From Imbricaverruca yamaguchii (taxonomy: Eukaryota > Arthropoda > Thecostraca > Neoverrucidae), in NCBI GenBank assembly GCA_034440575.1, contig JAOTOL010001661.1, forward strand, positions 1,892,001-1,956,000: a stretch of DNA of 64,000 nt, in the 5' to 3' direction. A program made the translations under genes and the position numbers. Shown here one piece after another: positions 1-11,300 of this stretch. Each line of letters opens with the position of its first letter. Position 1 is the first letter of the stretch. The notes under the pieces were generated by a model. It searched no databases and was not told where the DNA came from. It worked only from the letters and a program-made list of their open reading frames with translations.

Positions 1-1439
1 AAACTGGTGCACTGCTAGCAGTGCCATGCTTGTCGACGTCTACTGGCAATGCGCTTACTGAAAATGGGACGCAAGTAGGCAGAGTCCCCAACATTGGTAC
101 CCATTTAAAGTTAGTCATTCAAGAAAATAATAGGTCAATAGCTTTATTATCTTGAGTGACTTGGATATTTGACTTGTAACACACTCCTGGGTGCACCTTC
201 AAAGACGTTATTTGGAGGTCTCGCAAAACTGATGCCACCGAGGTCAAAACGTACTGAAGACATGCCCTGGGAGGATAAAATGTAGTCCAGTTGTCCATCG
301 TACACTCCCATTCTCACGCAGAGGGAGAGCTTGAAAAAGATGCCTGAATGAGTCGATATGTCCTCACCCTGAGTACACTTCCGTCAACTTCCTCTCATGG
401 CTACACCAATTTGTGGCATGGAATGATAGTGATGCATATTTGAAGAGATATGGATGGGTGTCTGTTTCTGTTGCGTACATCTTAGCCTTCTGCTTGTTTT
501 GACTGCAAGAATTGTGGAATAGAACTAAGGATCCAATTCAGAAAGTAATTTCAGAGCGATAGCAACAACTAACAGTAGGATTACACTTACCCTCCGGCAG
601 CCTCAGCATTTTCATCGGATCGTTCTGCGCAAATGGAGAATTGCATATTTCTTAGGGTTTGGGCACCCCTCAAATTTTTAGGGGACCGCTAAAAATTGCA
701 AAGCACAACTTAAGTTGCCATGATGTTCTATGTGTGGGTACCCCTCGGCACTATGCCATTGCATATGTGACAGGGACCCGCAATGTTTCTTGAATTATCA
801 AAACAATGCTTTAAATAGACGGATTTTAGTTTGATTGACTATTTGGGCTTAAGGGCGCGCCGACTACAAGGTCATTTAGCGCCCATAGACGGATTTTAGA
901 ACTTCGGGTGTAAGTCACTCTTGAAAAGGTACTTTAATGGGAAGTGGAGGTGAATTTTAAAATGACCGCCGCCTCCAATAAGCCGACAAATGCAAAGAAA
1001 CACTTCGTTGCAACCAGAAAGCGTGTGTCGCTATGCATCAGTCGCGTGGGTTTGCCGACAGTCATTCGATCAGCCCTCGTCTGGCCTAGCCCCAGCCATA
1101 GAATATGCTCTTATAGGGACATAGCGTAATCTGCACTTACAGGTATCCGCACGTGCCTTTTCGTCAGAAAATGCAAAAGTAGGCGCGTTTGAACGAAGAG
1201 TACTCATTTCATTCCTCTCAGAAATACATGCGAAAGTGTACCTATTCGCTCCCCTTTTCCCGATAACGTTTCGTTGCGCTTGGGCAGCACCAGCTCCAGA
1301 ACTTGTCGCGCTAGCTTTTCAGACGATCTTCTACCTGTGCTTGCTGCCGGCGCTTTCCGCAATGCACACAGACATCACAGCGCTAAACCCCGAAGCCCCA
1401 CACATGGCCTACCTGGTGGGCATCCAGTCCAGGTCCCGC
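1..1439. other. Non-genic DNA, nothing recognised
   Basis: AT-rich sequence with no open frame that resembles a known protein and no splice-bounded exon that I can support. The only recognisable piece is the SINE 3' domain near 830-896, listed separately. Short open frames here look like chance. Confidence 0.5.
829..896 (-). repeat. SINE 3'-domain fragment
   Basis: The stretch GGGCGCGCCGACTAC, then GGTCATTTAGCGCCC, matches in order and orientation the 3' body of the intact SINE at 17022-17187. The flanking GATTGACTATTTGGGC corresponds to that SINE's tail. The outer GGGCGC and GCGCCC can pair. No tRNA-like head is visible, so this is a truncated copy. Confidence 0.5.
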
Positions 1440-1720
1440 TGCGGCCGTCCACGTGCCGGGCACACTCCAGCCATCCACGGCTCACAGTTCCTCACGCCAG
1501 GAGGCACACGACACGGTCGGATCACGACAAGCACGGAGCACGGAGCACGGAGCGCGCGCAGCGGCGGCGGCGACCTGCAGCGCCCGGGCCAGCTCAGCGG
1601 GCACCGAGGAAGCCGCAGCGGCCGGCTGGCTGCCGGCCGCCGCAGGCGGACCCGCAGCCCGCCTGGCCGGCACCGCACTTGGCCGGCTCTTAAGTTGGCG
1701 CCGCCACCGTGAGCTGTGTC
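1440..1720. other. GC/CpG-rich island of unknown role
   Basis: This block is far richer in CpG than its flanks and contains overlapping open frames on both strands that encode only Ala/Arg/Pro/Gly-rich low-complexity sequence. It could be a promoter-associated island or a low-complexity exon. No recognisable domain, start context or paired splice sites allow a gene call. Confidence 0.35.
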
Positions 1721-2440
1721 CAGAATGTGGCGGTCGTGAAATCGACAGGGGGATACGTGGAGGGTGGTGGGGCTGCGGTTCGGCTGTGCGAGAGAAGCAG
1801 ACCAGTGTTCACACAAATCACCCCGAAACTCGCACAAATCACCGGGCGCCGAGATGAGGTAGTTGAACCTGTCGTCGATAGATGGTGGCAGAGTCGTAGG
1901 CCGGAGAGCTCGCTCGATATGCGAGAGAACCACTGCTGGGGTCAATGCATTTGGGGATTACCGACTAGATTGTTTTGCGAAAGACATGCAGACGACAGTA
2001 CACTTCGCAAGTTATCGGCGTGACGACCTGGGATAATGAAAACCTGAGTGTCCTTGAGCGGCGCCCATATCTGCGTCGACTGTTAGACGTGTCACACTTT
2101 CCTGCGAGATACGAACTACTGAATCAGTGAATACAAGTATGCAATTAAGAAAAAGTAGCAACCAACAACAGCTCCATAGTCATTGGGTTCTTAAATATTT
2201 ATCACATTATACATTATATTTATGGCAGTTCCATTTATCGAGTCAAGTATTCCGGTGGTTCCTCGTCCCATACCAAGGCTTTCAACAACTATGTACATAG
2301 ATCAAGAAGAACGCAGGTGAACAGGTCTACAGGCACTGAACATCATGGCACACGATGACAAAACTAAACATTTTCAACTTTGCATGGCCTACGTGTCTTA
2401 AAATGGGCACATATCCAGGTACAGTTGATTTCCAGGTCCA
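1721..2440. other. Non-genic DNA, nothing recognised
   Basis: Mixed-composition sequence without a recognisable gene or a clear repeat. It becomes AT-rich after about 2100. Confidence 0.4.
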
Positions 2441-2449
2441 GGATCGGAC

Positions 2450-2885
2450 ATGTCATATGGTGTCCAAAAATATCGTCTCGTGGACAAAGGTGTAATCTAC
2501 AAAAGGTGTCATCCGTTGCACAGGAGTGACATCTGTCAGACAGAGTTTCCGTCTGGTAGCCAGAAGTAACGTCCCGCAGGCAGAGATGGGACCCTATCAA
2601 GTGTGTCCCCAATCAATTTGCGCAGCCAATTGCTTTTATGTTGTATGCCCCCACCCCAAATAATTTTCACAAATGAACTCCCCTACAGAGGTGCAAAGGT
2701 GTCGTCTGTCAGACAAGGGTGTCGTCTGTTAGATAGAGGCGTCATCTGTTGAACAGAGATGTTGTTTGTTGAATAGAGGTGTCGCATATTTTGACAGAAG
2801 CATTATCGGCTGAACCTAAGTTGTATTTGTTACCAGAGGTGCTATTTGTTCATCACAAGTATTTCTTGTTGAGCAGTGCCCCCAG
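2450..2885. repeat. Degenerate 20-bp minisatellite, part 1
   Basis: Units of about 20 bp follow the pattern gACAgAgGTGTCgTCTGTtg. They are recognisable at 2470-2600 and again at 2690-2880, with much substitution. The array belongs with the cleaner block at 3560-4090. The period is not a multiple of three, so short open frames across it are repeat artefacts. Confidence 0.65.
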
Positions 2886-2997
2886 TCTCGGAAACCCTCC
2901 AGTATTTTTTTACCTATCTGGGGGTGCTCTCGGGATCCTCTGTCAAAACACTTGATCTTGGACTTTCAAGCAAAATAAGGGGCCTCCTGGGTTTGTG

Positions 2998-3065
2998 GCT
3001 TTTTCGTTGGTTGGTTGGTTATTTGGGCTTAGGGGCGCCTCGACTGCTTCGGTCATGTGGCTTTT
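2998..3065 (-). repeat. SINE 3'-domain fragment
   Basis: GGTTGGTTGGTTATTTGGGC, then GGGCGCCTCGACT and GGTCATGTGGC, has the same order of blocks as the (ACCA)n-tailed SINE at 17022-17187. It is truncated at the head. Confidence 0.5.
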
Positions 3066-3559
3066 TCGTGAGCTCCATGGGCTTTCTGCTACGGCGAATG
3101 ACTTCATGGTCTGGAGCCACCATACAGACACGATGGTGCCCCCTGCTGATGTTGTTTTGGCTCTCCGCGGACTCCATGCGAACCTTCCGTCAAGACTAAT
3201 GGGTCTCCTGATTTGAGATCTCCGAACAGCATGTCGGGCCTCCAACTAGGAACTGGAATATTTTCGTGATCCCCGAGGCCTCCTGTTTGAACACTAATGC
3301 GTCTCTTGACCAGGAGCCTCCAGAAAAATGATCGGATCTCCTATTAGGTTTCTAAAGCGTTTCGCGAGCTATTAGGACGTCCTTTTCTGTAGTAGTTGGC
3401 CTCATATTATTGGGCTTCCGAACATTCTAGGGTCTCTATCGGGTGTTGGGGACTTCAGAACATCACGTGACCCTTGACCTGAGGCCCTCGAACACAGGTC
3501 GCCTGTCATCTACGGGCTTCCGAAATTTCCGGGGCGGAGGAAGCTGGAAGGTATTTGCC

Positions 3560-4092
3560 CTCGATCTCTCTTGGTGCCGCCTCCTCTGGGTGTCGTTTTT
3601 TATATAGAGGTGCCATCTGTTATCCGGAGGTGTCGTCCTCTAGACAGACGGATTTTTGCCATCTGTTCTGGACAGTCTGCCAGACGGATTTTTCGTTTGC
3701 TGGATAGAGGTGTCACTTGTTCGACAGGTGCGTCGCCTATTCGACACAGTTGTCATCTTTTCGACAGATGCATCGTCTATTCGACACAGATGTCGCCTGT
3801 TTGACAGATACATAGTCTGTTCGACATCGGTGTCGTCTGTTCGACACGGATGTCTTCTGTTTGACACAGGTGTCGTTTATTCTACAAAAGTGTCGCCTGT
3901 TCGACATATGCATCGTCGTTCGACAAAGAATGTGTCGTCTCCTCGACACATGTGTCGCTTATTCGACAGGCGCATCGTTTGTTCGATACAGGTGTCGCCT
4001 GTTCGACAGATGCATTGTCTATTCGACTCAAATGTCGTCTGTTCGACAGATGTGTCGTCTGTCCGGCACAAATGCCCTGTGTGGGACAGCCA
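3560..4092. repeat. 20-bp minisatellite, part 2
   Basis: About 18-20 consecutive units of 20 bp, consensus near CGACAGATGTGTCGTCTGTT, run from about 3715 to 4080 with more diverged units upstream. Each unit holds a dyad (CGACA / TGTCG), so neighbouring units can fold as hairpins. Units vary at many positions and there are no unique spacers. Open frames on both strands that rotate through three reading frames are a consequence of the repeat. Confidence 0.8.
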
Positions 4093-6190
4093 CCTGGTGG
4101 ACACTGACGTCCCCTGTTGTGGCGCCTCCTGTTATACATGAGAAGACTACTTGTCACCCTGCTGGAGAGCCTGGTATTGTTTGAAATTGCATCGGCGGAG
4201 TAGTGTGAAGGACCGGTGTTATCCGCGTGTCAATTATGTGTCTGGACACGGGGTAATAGTCCGAGTTCCGGGCGAGTGACAGCCAGAATTTTCACCGACG
4301 TCCTCATGCGTAACATGGGCCGTAAAAGTCCGTCACCGTCTGGTTGTTCAGGCGCAATGCACGGTACAAGCTGTTGTCTCGCGCTGGACTTAGCAACACG
4401 GTGGTTTTCCGGACACTGGAGTATGAGCACTTCACCTTCCCTGACAGCTGCGCAGAAGTACGGCTATCGTACATCGCTGCTTTAATCGGCACTGCATGTG
4501 TTGCCTGTCTGCAATGGACTGGGCTCTGTGAGGCGTGTTCATGTGTATACAATTCAGCCCTGCACCGTGATAGCCATATTGACTGCGTTGTGCATCGCGA
4601 CCGATCTTGAAGGCACACCTTGTCGTGCAGTATCCATGGTCAAACTGGAAGGGCACCAGACAGTGCCGCTGCGAAAAGTCGCTGAAGGTTCCCGATTCAA
4701 GATAGTCACGAAGGATTCCAAGACATTCACGGTAGCAATCCGCACATGCATGTGCGGTTGAGCGAACCTTCGTGTGGAGAGGCAGCACAGACCGAACACA
4801 GGCATCCGAGTATGCATTGAAATATCGTGCATCTTCACCTGTAGGAAATATGCGCGATTCGCGTAAATAGCACGTTAGTACAACGTTGAATTTCGATCTG
4901 CATCCTATTTCAGTTCGAACAAGTCAGATGAAATGATTCACAACGTTACTTCTCTTCTTAACGTCAGCTCGTTCAAAGAAACCACAAGAGGATCAGGGCA
5001 TGGATACCCGCCCAGCAGCGTCCGACATTTAGAAAGTGAAGCCCTTCCAGGTCTGCGTCACTATCTTATCACAGCCAGCATTTGCGTTCGGGGCCTATCG
5101 ACCAGCTCGTAATGGGTCGCTTAAATCATCCTTATCCACAACGGCTCTACGTGCCTCTGCCGGGTTGGACCTGCGATAACGGAGCCTCTGTTGTCGTTGC
5201 GTCTATGAACGTTGTTGTGTAAGCTCCGATCTCGCCACCCGATCGTACTCCAGGTTAACAGCACAAGCGAGGCGCCACGTAGACACGAGCGCCCTCTTTA
5301 TCAGCGGGGAACACGCCTGGTCAGTCTCCCAGAGGGTCGGAGCCCGTGCGCGGCGACGTCTGGTCTGAACATTCACCCACGAGCGAAGACTGAACTAGGA
5401 TCAATTCGTGATCCCCGGGCCTTCTGTTTTGAACACTAATGCGTCTCCTGGCTCGGAGCATCCAGAAAAATGGTCGAGTACACGAGTACACGATTATCTA
5501 TACTGGCATGGCTACGTTGGCTTTGCGCCTCAATTACTCTGCGGTAGGCCACTTATTTACTACAATGTCAGGTTATTAGGTTAGATTGCTAGTCATGGTT
5601 AGCATGGCATGGCCGGGTTAGCTAACGTTAGTTTAGGTTAATGTATAACAGACTACTATGGCCAAGGATTGTGTGTTTAGTGGATCGATTGCGTTGGCCA
5701 CAGGGTTACCGACGCTATCACCATGGCACCCACTCCAGACACTGTCAAGGAGCATTTGACGCAAAAATGACGTTAGACGAGATCCCAGACAGGTTTGGGG
5801 AGAAATGATCCCTGAAATATACCGAAAAAAAAATTATATTGGAGCAATCGGGCCAATCCATCACGAAGTTCCCCGTCTCGCAGTCATTTCGCTAAACACG
5901 AGTGCCACGTACTACGATAGCTCACGTTATTTCGCGCCGATTTTTTTTACAGAACGTTTGTGGACGCTGATTTTTCTGTCAGTTTTCCGCATCTTTACAC
6001 ATTACACAATCGGTGCGTCATCTCCAACAGCGGATTGGGTTCAGAACAGCTGGAGCCCGAGTCGCAATCACTACCCCGTTCACGCAACACCTGAAGCCCG
6101 AGTAGCGCGTCACCAACCATCGACAAAATGCACGAAACCCGCGTGTAGTTTCATGTCATCACCACTCGGCGACACCTGCAGCTCGAGTAG
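4093..6190. other. Non-genic DNA, nothing recognised
   Basis: Several short open frames occur at 4200-4840, 5200-5440 and 5800-6310, but none shows a recognisable domain or splice-bounded homology. TTAGG-like words are scattered around 5570-5640. I see no supported gene. Confidence 0.45.
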
Positions 6191-6197
6191 CGCGTCG

Positions 6198-6287
6198 TCG
6201 CCATCAGACGAGGTTGGTAGGTTGTCCTATTGGTTCGTCACCTCGCCATCAGACGAGGTTGGTAGGTTGTCCTATTGGTTCATCACC
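6198..6287. repeat. 45-bp tandem duplication
   Basis: Two near-identical 45-bp copies begin TCGCCATCAGACGAGG and continue through TTGTCCTATTGGTTC, at 6198 and 6243. More diverged relatives (CCATCAGACGACG) recur near 6375. Confidence 0.7.
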
Positions 6288-6299
6288 ATCAGATTGTTT

Positions 6300-7255
6300 G
6301 AGGGTTGAAGGGCTTCGAGTCGCAGACTACACGGCGCGCCATTACCGAGTGATAGGACGTTCTATCGAGCCGTTGCCATCAGACGACGCTGATAGTAGGC
6401 CCTATCGCTGTCTGCTTAATCTTCAAACGGTTCATCGACTCAAGTTCCGGTTCCATATTACCAGTTACGCTTCCGTTCGCCGCTTGACGGCGGTCATCCA
6501 TGCGGAAAATTGCATCAAACTGCGGAGCACGGTGCAGTGCGCACCGGACCAGTGCATTTGGCACCACAGGTCCGCCACCCTATCGATCCATACGAGACAG
6601 AGCGCATTTTCACAACCGTGAGCCGTCTGGTTCGGCCAACACGCGCGATTAAAGCGCACCGCAGAAAGCCAAACGAACACTCGGGAGTCGTCTTTGAAAG
6701 CTTGTGTCGTGAGGGCGGAATGTTTTTTTTTCCCAACGGCGTCAGTAATTTATATTCCTGACATCGGGTCCTATGAGCCGGCTCCCAATCGATTTCGCTC
6801 CCACTATTGCCTGTGTATTTCCCGACCGCACGATTGTTTTAAGTACATGAACGCCCCAGGCTGTGGTTCAGTAAATGTATTTATTTTCACGAGTCGTACA
6901 TAACTGCCGCCAGTCCCACCAACAGGAGTCGCCAGCCACCAACAAAGGCCTGGGCTTCGGTCTGGCGACGAAGCCCAGGCCACCACATACTGCACAGACG
7001 TCCGAATGTCCCACCAGTTGGGTAAAACGACCTCGGCTCACCTACTGGCCGGCGGCAGTGGGCGCCAGCGCCCCCCCCCCGGTGGCGACAGGTCTCAACA
7101 GGTGGTGATGAAGGCGAGGCGAGCGAGGGAGAGCGTGAAGTCCGCTGGAATGGTCGAAACACCTTTCGACACCTGCGCGCCGGCCAGCTAGCAGTCGAGC
7201 GATGAGGCGAGAGCCGGTACACATGGTAGGCGGCGCAGTGCACCGGCCAGATGTT
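6300..7255. other. Non-genic DNA 3' of the Caprin gene
   Basis: No protein is recognised. The sequence turns GC-rich from about 6900. This lies downstream of the Caprin stop codon on the minus strand and may include its 3' UTR. TTTATT at about 6879, AATAAA on the minus strand, is one possible polyadenylation signal, but nothing fixes it. Confidence 0.35.
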
Positions 7256-7261
7256 CTGTCG

Positions 7262-7640
7262 AATAGTCGAGGGAGGGGGCTCGTCCACCGTCCCAAGGGA
7301 CAGAGCGGGCCGTCCCACACCGACACCAGCCGTGTTCCGTCCACCGTCCGAAGGACAGGGAGGGGTCCGACACCGACACCAGCCGTGTTCCGTCCACCGT
7401 CCGAGGAACAGGGCGGGATCCCACGCCGACACCAGGGAGGGTCCGCCCGACACCGTGTTCCGTCCACCGTCCGAGGAACAGGGCGGGGTCCCACACCGAC
7501 ACCAGGGAGGGGTCCGACACCGACACCAGCCGTGTTCCGCCCACCGTCCGAGGGACAGGGCGGGGTCCCACACCGACACCAGGGAGGGGTCCGACACCGA
7601 CACCAGCCGTGTTCCGTCCACCGTCCGAGGGAGATGTGAG
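7262..7640. repeat. GC-rich minisatellite, about 57-77-bp units
   Basis: Five to six copies share the core CGTGTTCCGTCCACCGTCCG followed by an ACACCGACACCAG block. Spacing is about 57, 71, 73 and 77 bp because internal sub-blocks are gained or lost. Long overlapping open frames on both strands here are Pro/Arg/Gly-rich products of the repeat, not genes. It lies 0.5 kb beyond the Caprin stop codon and may be in its 3' UTR. Confidence 0.75.
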
Positions 7641-8113
7641 GCCACACATCGACACCGGCCGGTGGGAGCCCGACAGTTATGGCCGATCGTCTTCATGTGC
7701 GGCACTGGGGGCAGCCATCAACACCGAGACGCCAGCTCAGGAGCGGTACGCTCAGCTGGGCCGAGCACGAGCCGTCGCAAATCGGTACAAAGGCTGGCGC
7801 GCCACACTGTCCTTGGCTCTTGGCTATCAATTAGGTGTGAAAGACAAAAAATAAAGACACGGAACCGAATGAGGAGTACAAGTTACATTGGGCCATGTGT
7901 CGGTCGGTCGGACGCGCCCGCCGTCCGGCCGCCGGCTGCAGGTACCGGACACAAGCTGGCGCCCCAAGCACTCAAGTCACGGCCGGGCCGCCGCCGCTGC
8001 GGGCAGCGGTCCCGCGCCCTGGTCCGGTCTGGTGGTCGGTAACGACACCGAGCACTGATTCGGCCGACGGCCGGCCGCCCCCGTCGCCGGAGCGGCCGCG
8101 CCGACGGCCGTCG

Positions 8114-8394
8114 CTACTGCTGTCGAGCCGGGCCGCCGCGGCCGCCGCGCGGCGTGCCCCGGCCGCTGCCACCGCTGCCGCTGCCACCACCACCGCCGCC
8201 GCCGCCGCGGCTTCCCCGGAACGGCCGGTCGCCGCCGGCGCCCCGGCGCGGCTCGGGCCGCTCTCCGTAGCCGCTGCGGCCGGCGCGCGGCGGCCGGTCG
8301 TAGCTGCCCCGGCCGCGACTGCCGTAGCCGTTCGACTGGCCGCGACTGCGGCCGCCGCCGCTGCCGCTGCGGCCCCGATACCCTCCGCGGCGAC
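8114..8394 (-). CDS. Caprin: Caprin last exon: RGG/RG tail
   Basis: The acceptor CCCCGGCAG|GTCGCC matches the phase-1 donor of the previous exon, and the joined codon is GGT. The 281-nt exon reads RRGGYRGRSGSGGGRSRGQ, later GSRGRGSYDRPPRAGRSGYG and FRGSRGGGGGGG, and ends GGRGGPARQQ with TAG at 8116-8114. RGG/RG tails in Caprins bind RNA. No ATG-initiated frame covers it; the other two minus frames give only Ala-rich or Arg/Pro-rich low-complexity sequence. Confidence 0.87.
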
Positions 8395-11300
8395 CTGCCG
8401 GGGCGTGTCAACCGTCATACACCTGTACATACACACATACATACATACATACATACACACATACATACATACACACATACATATACATACATACATACAT
8501 ACATACATACATGCATACAGACATACATATACATACATACATGTGTGTGTGATCGTGGTTTTAGGGCGCATCGACCATGGTTATACATACATACATACAT
8601 ACATGCACACATACAAACACGCACACATACACAGTGTGGGTGGCGCCATTAGCCATGATCGTGCAACAGAGCCAACCAATAAACAAACAAGAACACATGC
8701 ATACATAGATGCATACATAAGCAGGAACAGCTCGGCAGTCTGCGCAAGTAGCTGCCCTATATCAGAGCTGAGCTCACCTGAGCCAGGTCCATACCTACCT
8801 ACCGTCTACCTCAAACATCGCCGTTGTTGTGTGCCACATGTCATCTAGACCAAGCCAATACAGCAACCAAAAACGGATTCCGAGCGGCAAGGCACCAGAC
8901 ATAAAAACTGGATAGCGCAGCACAGCAATCCTATAATCAGATGGCCGGAATCAACCATGCCGATCATGGAAAATAAAAACAAGAACACTTTAGGATAGCT
9001 CGTCTGTCATCACAAGTCACCCTGGTCTGGCCAAATATGCAACACTAGGAATAAGTTCATTATTTCTTGTGCGTGCCATAGTGTAGCTGGAAGAAGCATG
9101 CTCATTATTACGTAGAATATTGAATTGAATAGCGAAACATTAGGATGCAATGACTGCAGTGACTGGCGGTGTATAGCAGAGCAGCGGCCTGTGCATACCG
9201 ATAATATAATTAGTCAGCGCGTAGGCAGAATTAGTTGCCATATTTCACTGGCTGATTGGGATTCAGGCTAATTATGATGGGAGTTTAGGGCAAGAACTGT
9301 TATAGAGGTCTATCGGAGAACATATTGGACGGTGGGGAGGTACCAAGTAGATGCATTGGAAGAATAAGAGATGGGGCGGAAAACTTTAGCCATGTTAATT
9401 ATGGATACCATTAAAATGTTCGGGCGCGTCGACTAAAACATGGCCTTTCACTACCAACCTGGCAGGACTGATTAATCACGCTATGGGACGACTGCCATTT
9501 GGCGCCTACAATTATTTGTATCAAAGGAACACATTCGGTGTGCTTGATAACAGGCCTCAGAGGTTGTGAATTCCTACACCAACCGATAGCGATGTCTTTA
9601 CGGATTCATTCTACGTCAGCATCGCCTACGCTTCCACTACCCAATGCCGTCTGAAGGCCGGAAAATAGTCCGACAGAGTACAGAGAAAAAGAAACGAAGT
9701 ACAACGCAATATTTCCATGGAATTAACTGCAGAATATGGTCTGCAGTTTAATCTCACGCGATGGCTTCCCTTTTAGGAACTAGAAGTACCTGTTGCAAGA
9801 TACCTACGACGTAATGTGCCGAGTTCTTGGCCAAGAAAATAGATCCGTCCAGACCAAAGGAGAGCGTGTATGCATCTGAAGCCTTTTCCTGTTCTAGCAA
9901 AATGCAACATATCAGCAGTACATGGCAAAGGCTTGATCAGCACAGCAGGGTGAAAACAAGAAAAGCCTAGCGAGTTTCCTCACTCACCGTCCGCACCGCC
10001 CCAGTGGTTGTCGCCGTCGTTCTCCCAGGTGTCGTTTTTGCTGTTGTCCCAGGTGGTCTTGCCGCTGCCGCCGTCCCACTGTCCGATCTCGGTGTCGCCC
10101 TCGCCCTCGCCCCAGGCACCGCTCGAGTTGGCCGGTGGCGCACACTCCTGGCTCGGCGGCGCCGTCCACGCGTTCGTCTCGGACGCCGGTGGCGCGGGTG
10201 CGGGTACGGGTGCGGGAGCAGCGGGAGCAGCCGGTACCGGTACTGGTGGCGGTGCCGGTGCCGGTACCGGCACCGGAGCCGCTGGCGGGGGCGGGGCCGG
10301 CTGCGGCGCCGCAGGCGCCGGCGGGTCGTGCTTGGGGAGGGGGATGGGCGGAGGCGGGTTGGGCGTGGTGTCGACGACGCCGGCGCCGCCGCCGTACACG
10401 TACTCGGACAGTGTGGCGGTGGCGGGCAGGCCGGCGAAGTTGGTGTTTGTGAATGTCTGCGTCGGGATGTGGTGGTAGTCGGGCGAGGCGGTCGGCGTCG
10501 ACTGCGACTGGAACCGCACCACGGCCGGGTCGGCCACCACCGGGTCGGCGCGCAGCAGCTCCGACTCCTGCAGGAAGTTGATGCTGGGCTGCTGCGGCAC
10601 CGGCACCACCACCTGGATCGGCACCGGCACCACCGGGATGGTCGGCTGGGGCAGGCCGCCGGCCGGCAGCAGCACCTCCTGCGGGTAGGGCGGCGCGTCG
10701 CCGGCGGAGCCGGGAGCCGGGCCCGGCACCAGGTGCACCTCCTGCTCCGCCTCGGCGCGCTCCTCGGCCGGCGGAGCCGCAGTCGGAGCCGCGGCTGGGG
10801 CCGCGGCTGGGGCCGGAGCCAGGGCCGGAGCTGCAGCCGGCGCCGCGGCCGCAGCAGGCGCCAGCTCCGGTGCGGGGGCGGGGGCGGCGACGACCGGCGC
10901 CGGCGCCGGCTCGACCTCCAGCTCGGGCTCCCGTTCGGCTTCGGTTGGCTCCTCATCGTACTCGCCGACGCCGTTCTCGGCGGGGCTCGGAGAGTCCAGC
11001 ACGCCGCTCTCGAACACCGACTCGAGCGTCTTGGTCAGGTTGTCGTACGTGGTGCCGGTCACCTTCTTCTGGGAGCGGTCGGCCAGTCGCAGCAGGTGTT
11101 CGGCGGCCACCGCGATCTGCTCCTGCGAACGACCACACCGTAGCTTCCGTTGCTTGTCACACACCGCGGCTGGCCCGGCCGCCGGCGCAGCAGCACACAC
11201 ACGACACAGAGCAGATCTCGAGCCCGGCCACACCGGGGCATTACGCGCCGGCTACACGAACAATGCAGCAGGGACAATCATCAGGCGGCTGCAGCTCTGG

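Noticed and set aside
3700..4092. A possible CRISPR array from regularly spaced repeats.
   Set aside because: The units are contiguous 20-bp degenerate tandem repeats without unique spacers, no cas genes are present and the genome is eukaryotic. It is a minisatellite.
7895..8848. A 317-codon plus-strand Ala/Pro-rich protein.
   Set aside because: It is antisense to the Caprin RGG exon and then runs through the CATA microsatellite; splice phases and RGG motifs support the minus strand.
10004..11143. A 379-codon plus-strand Arg/Gly-rich frame.
   Set aside because: It is antisense to the large Caprin exon, whose minus-strand reading has family-specific motifs.
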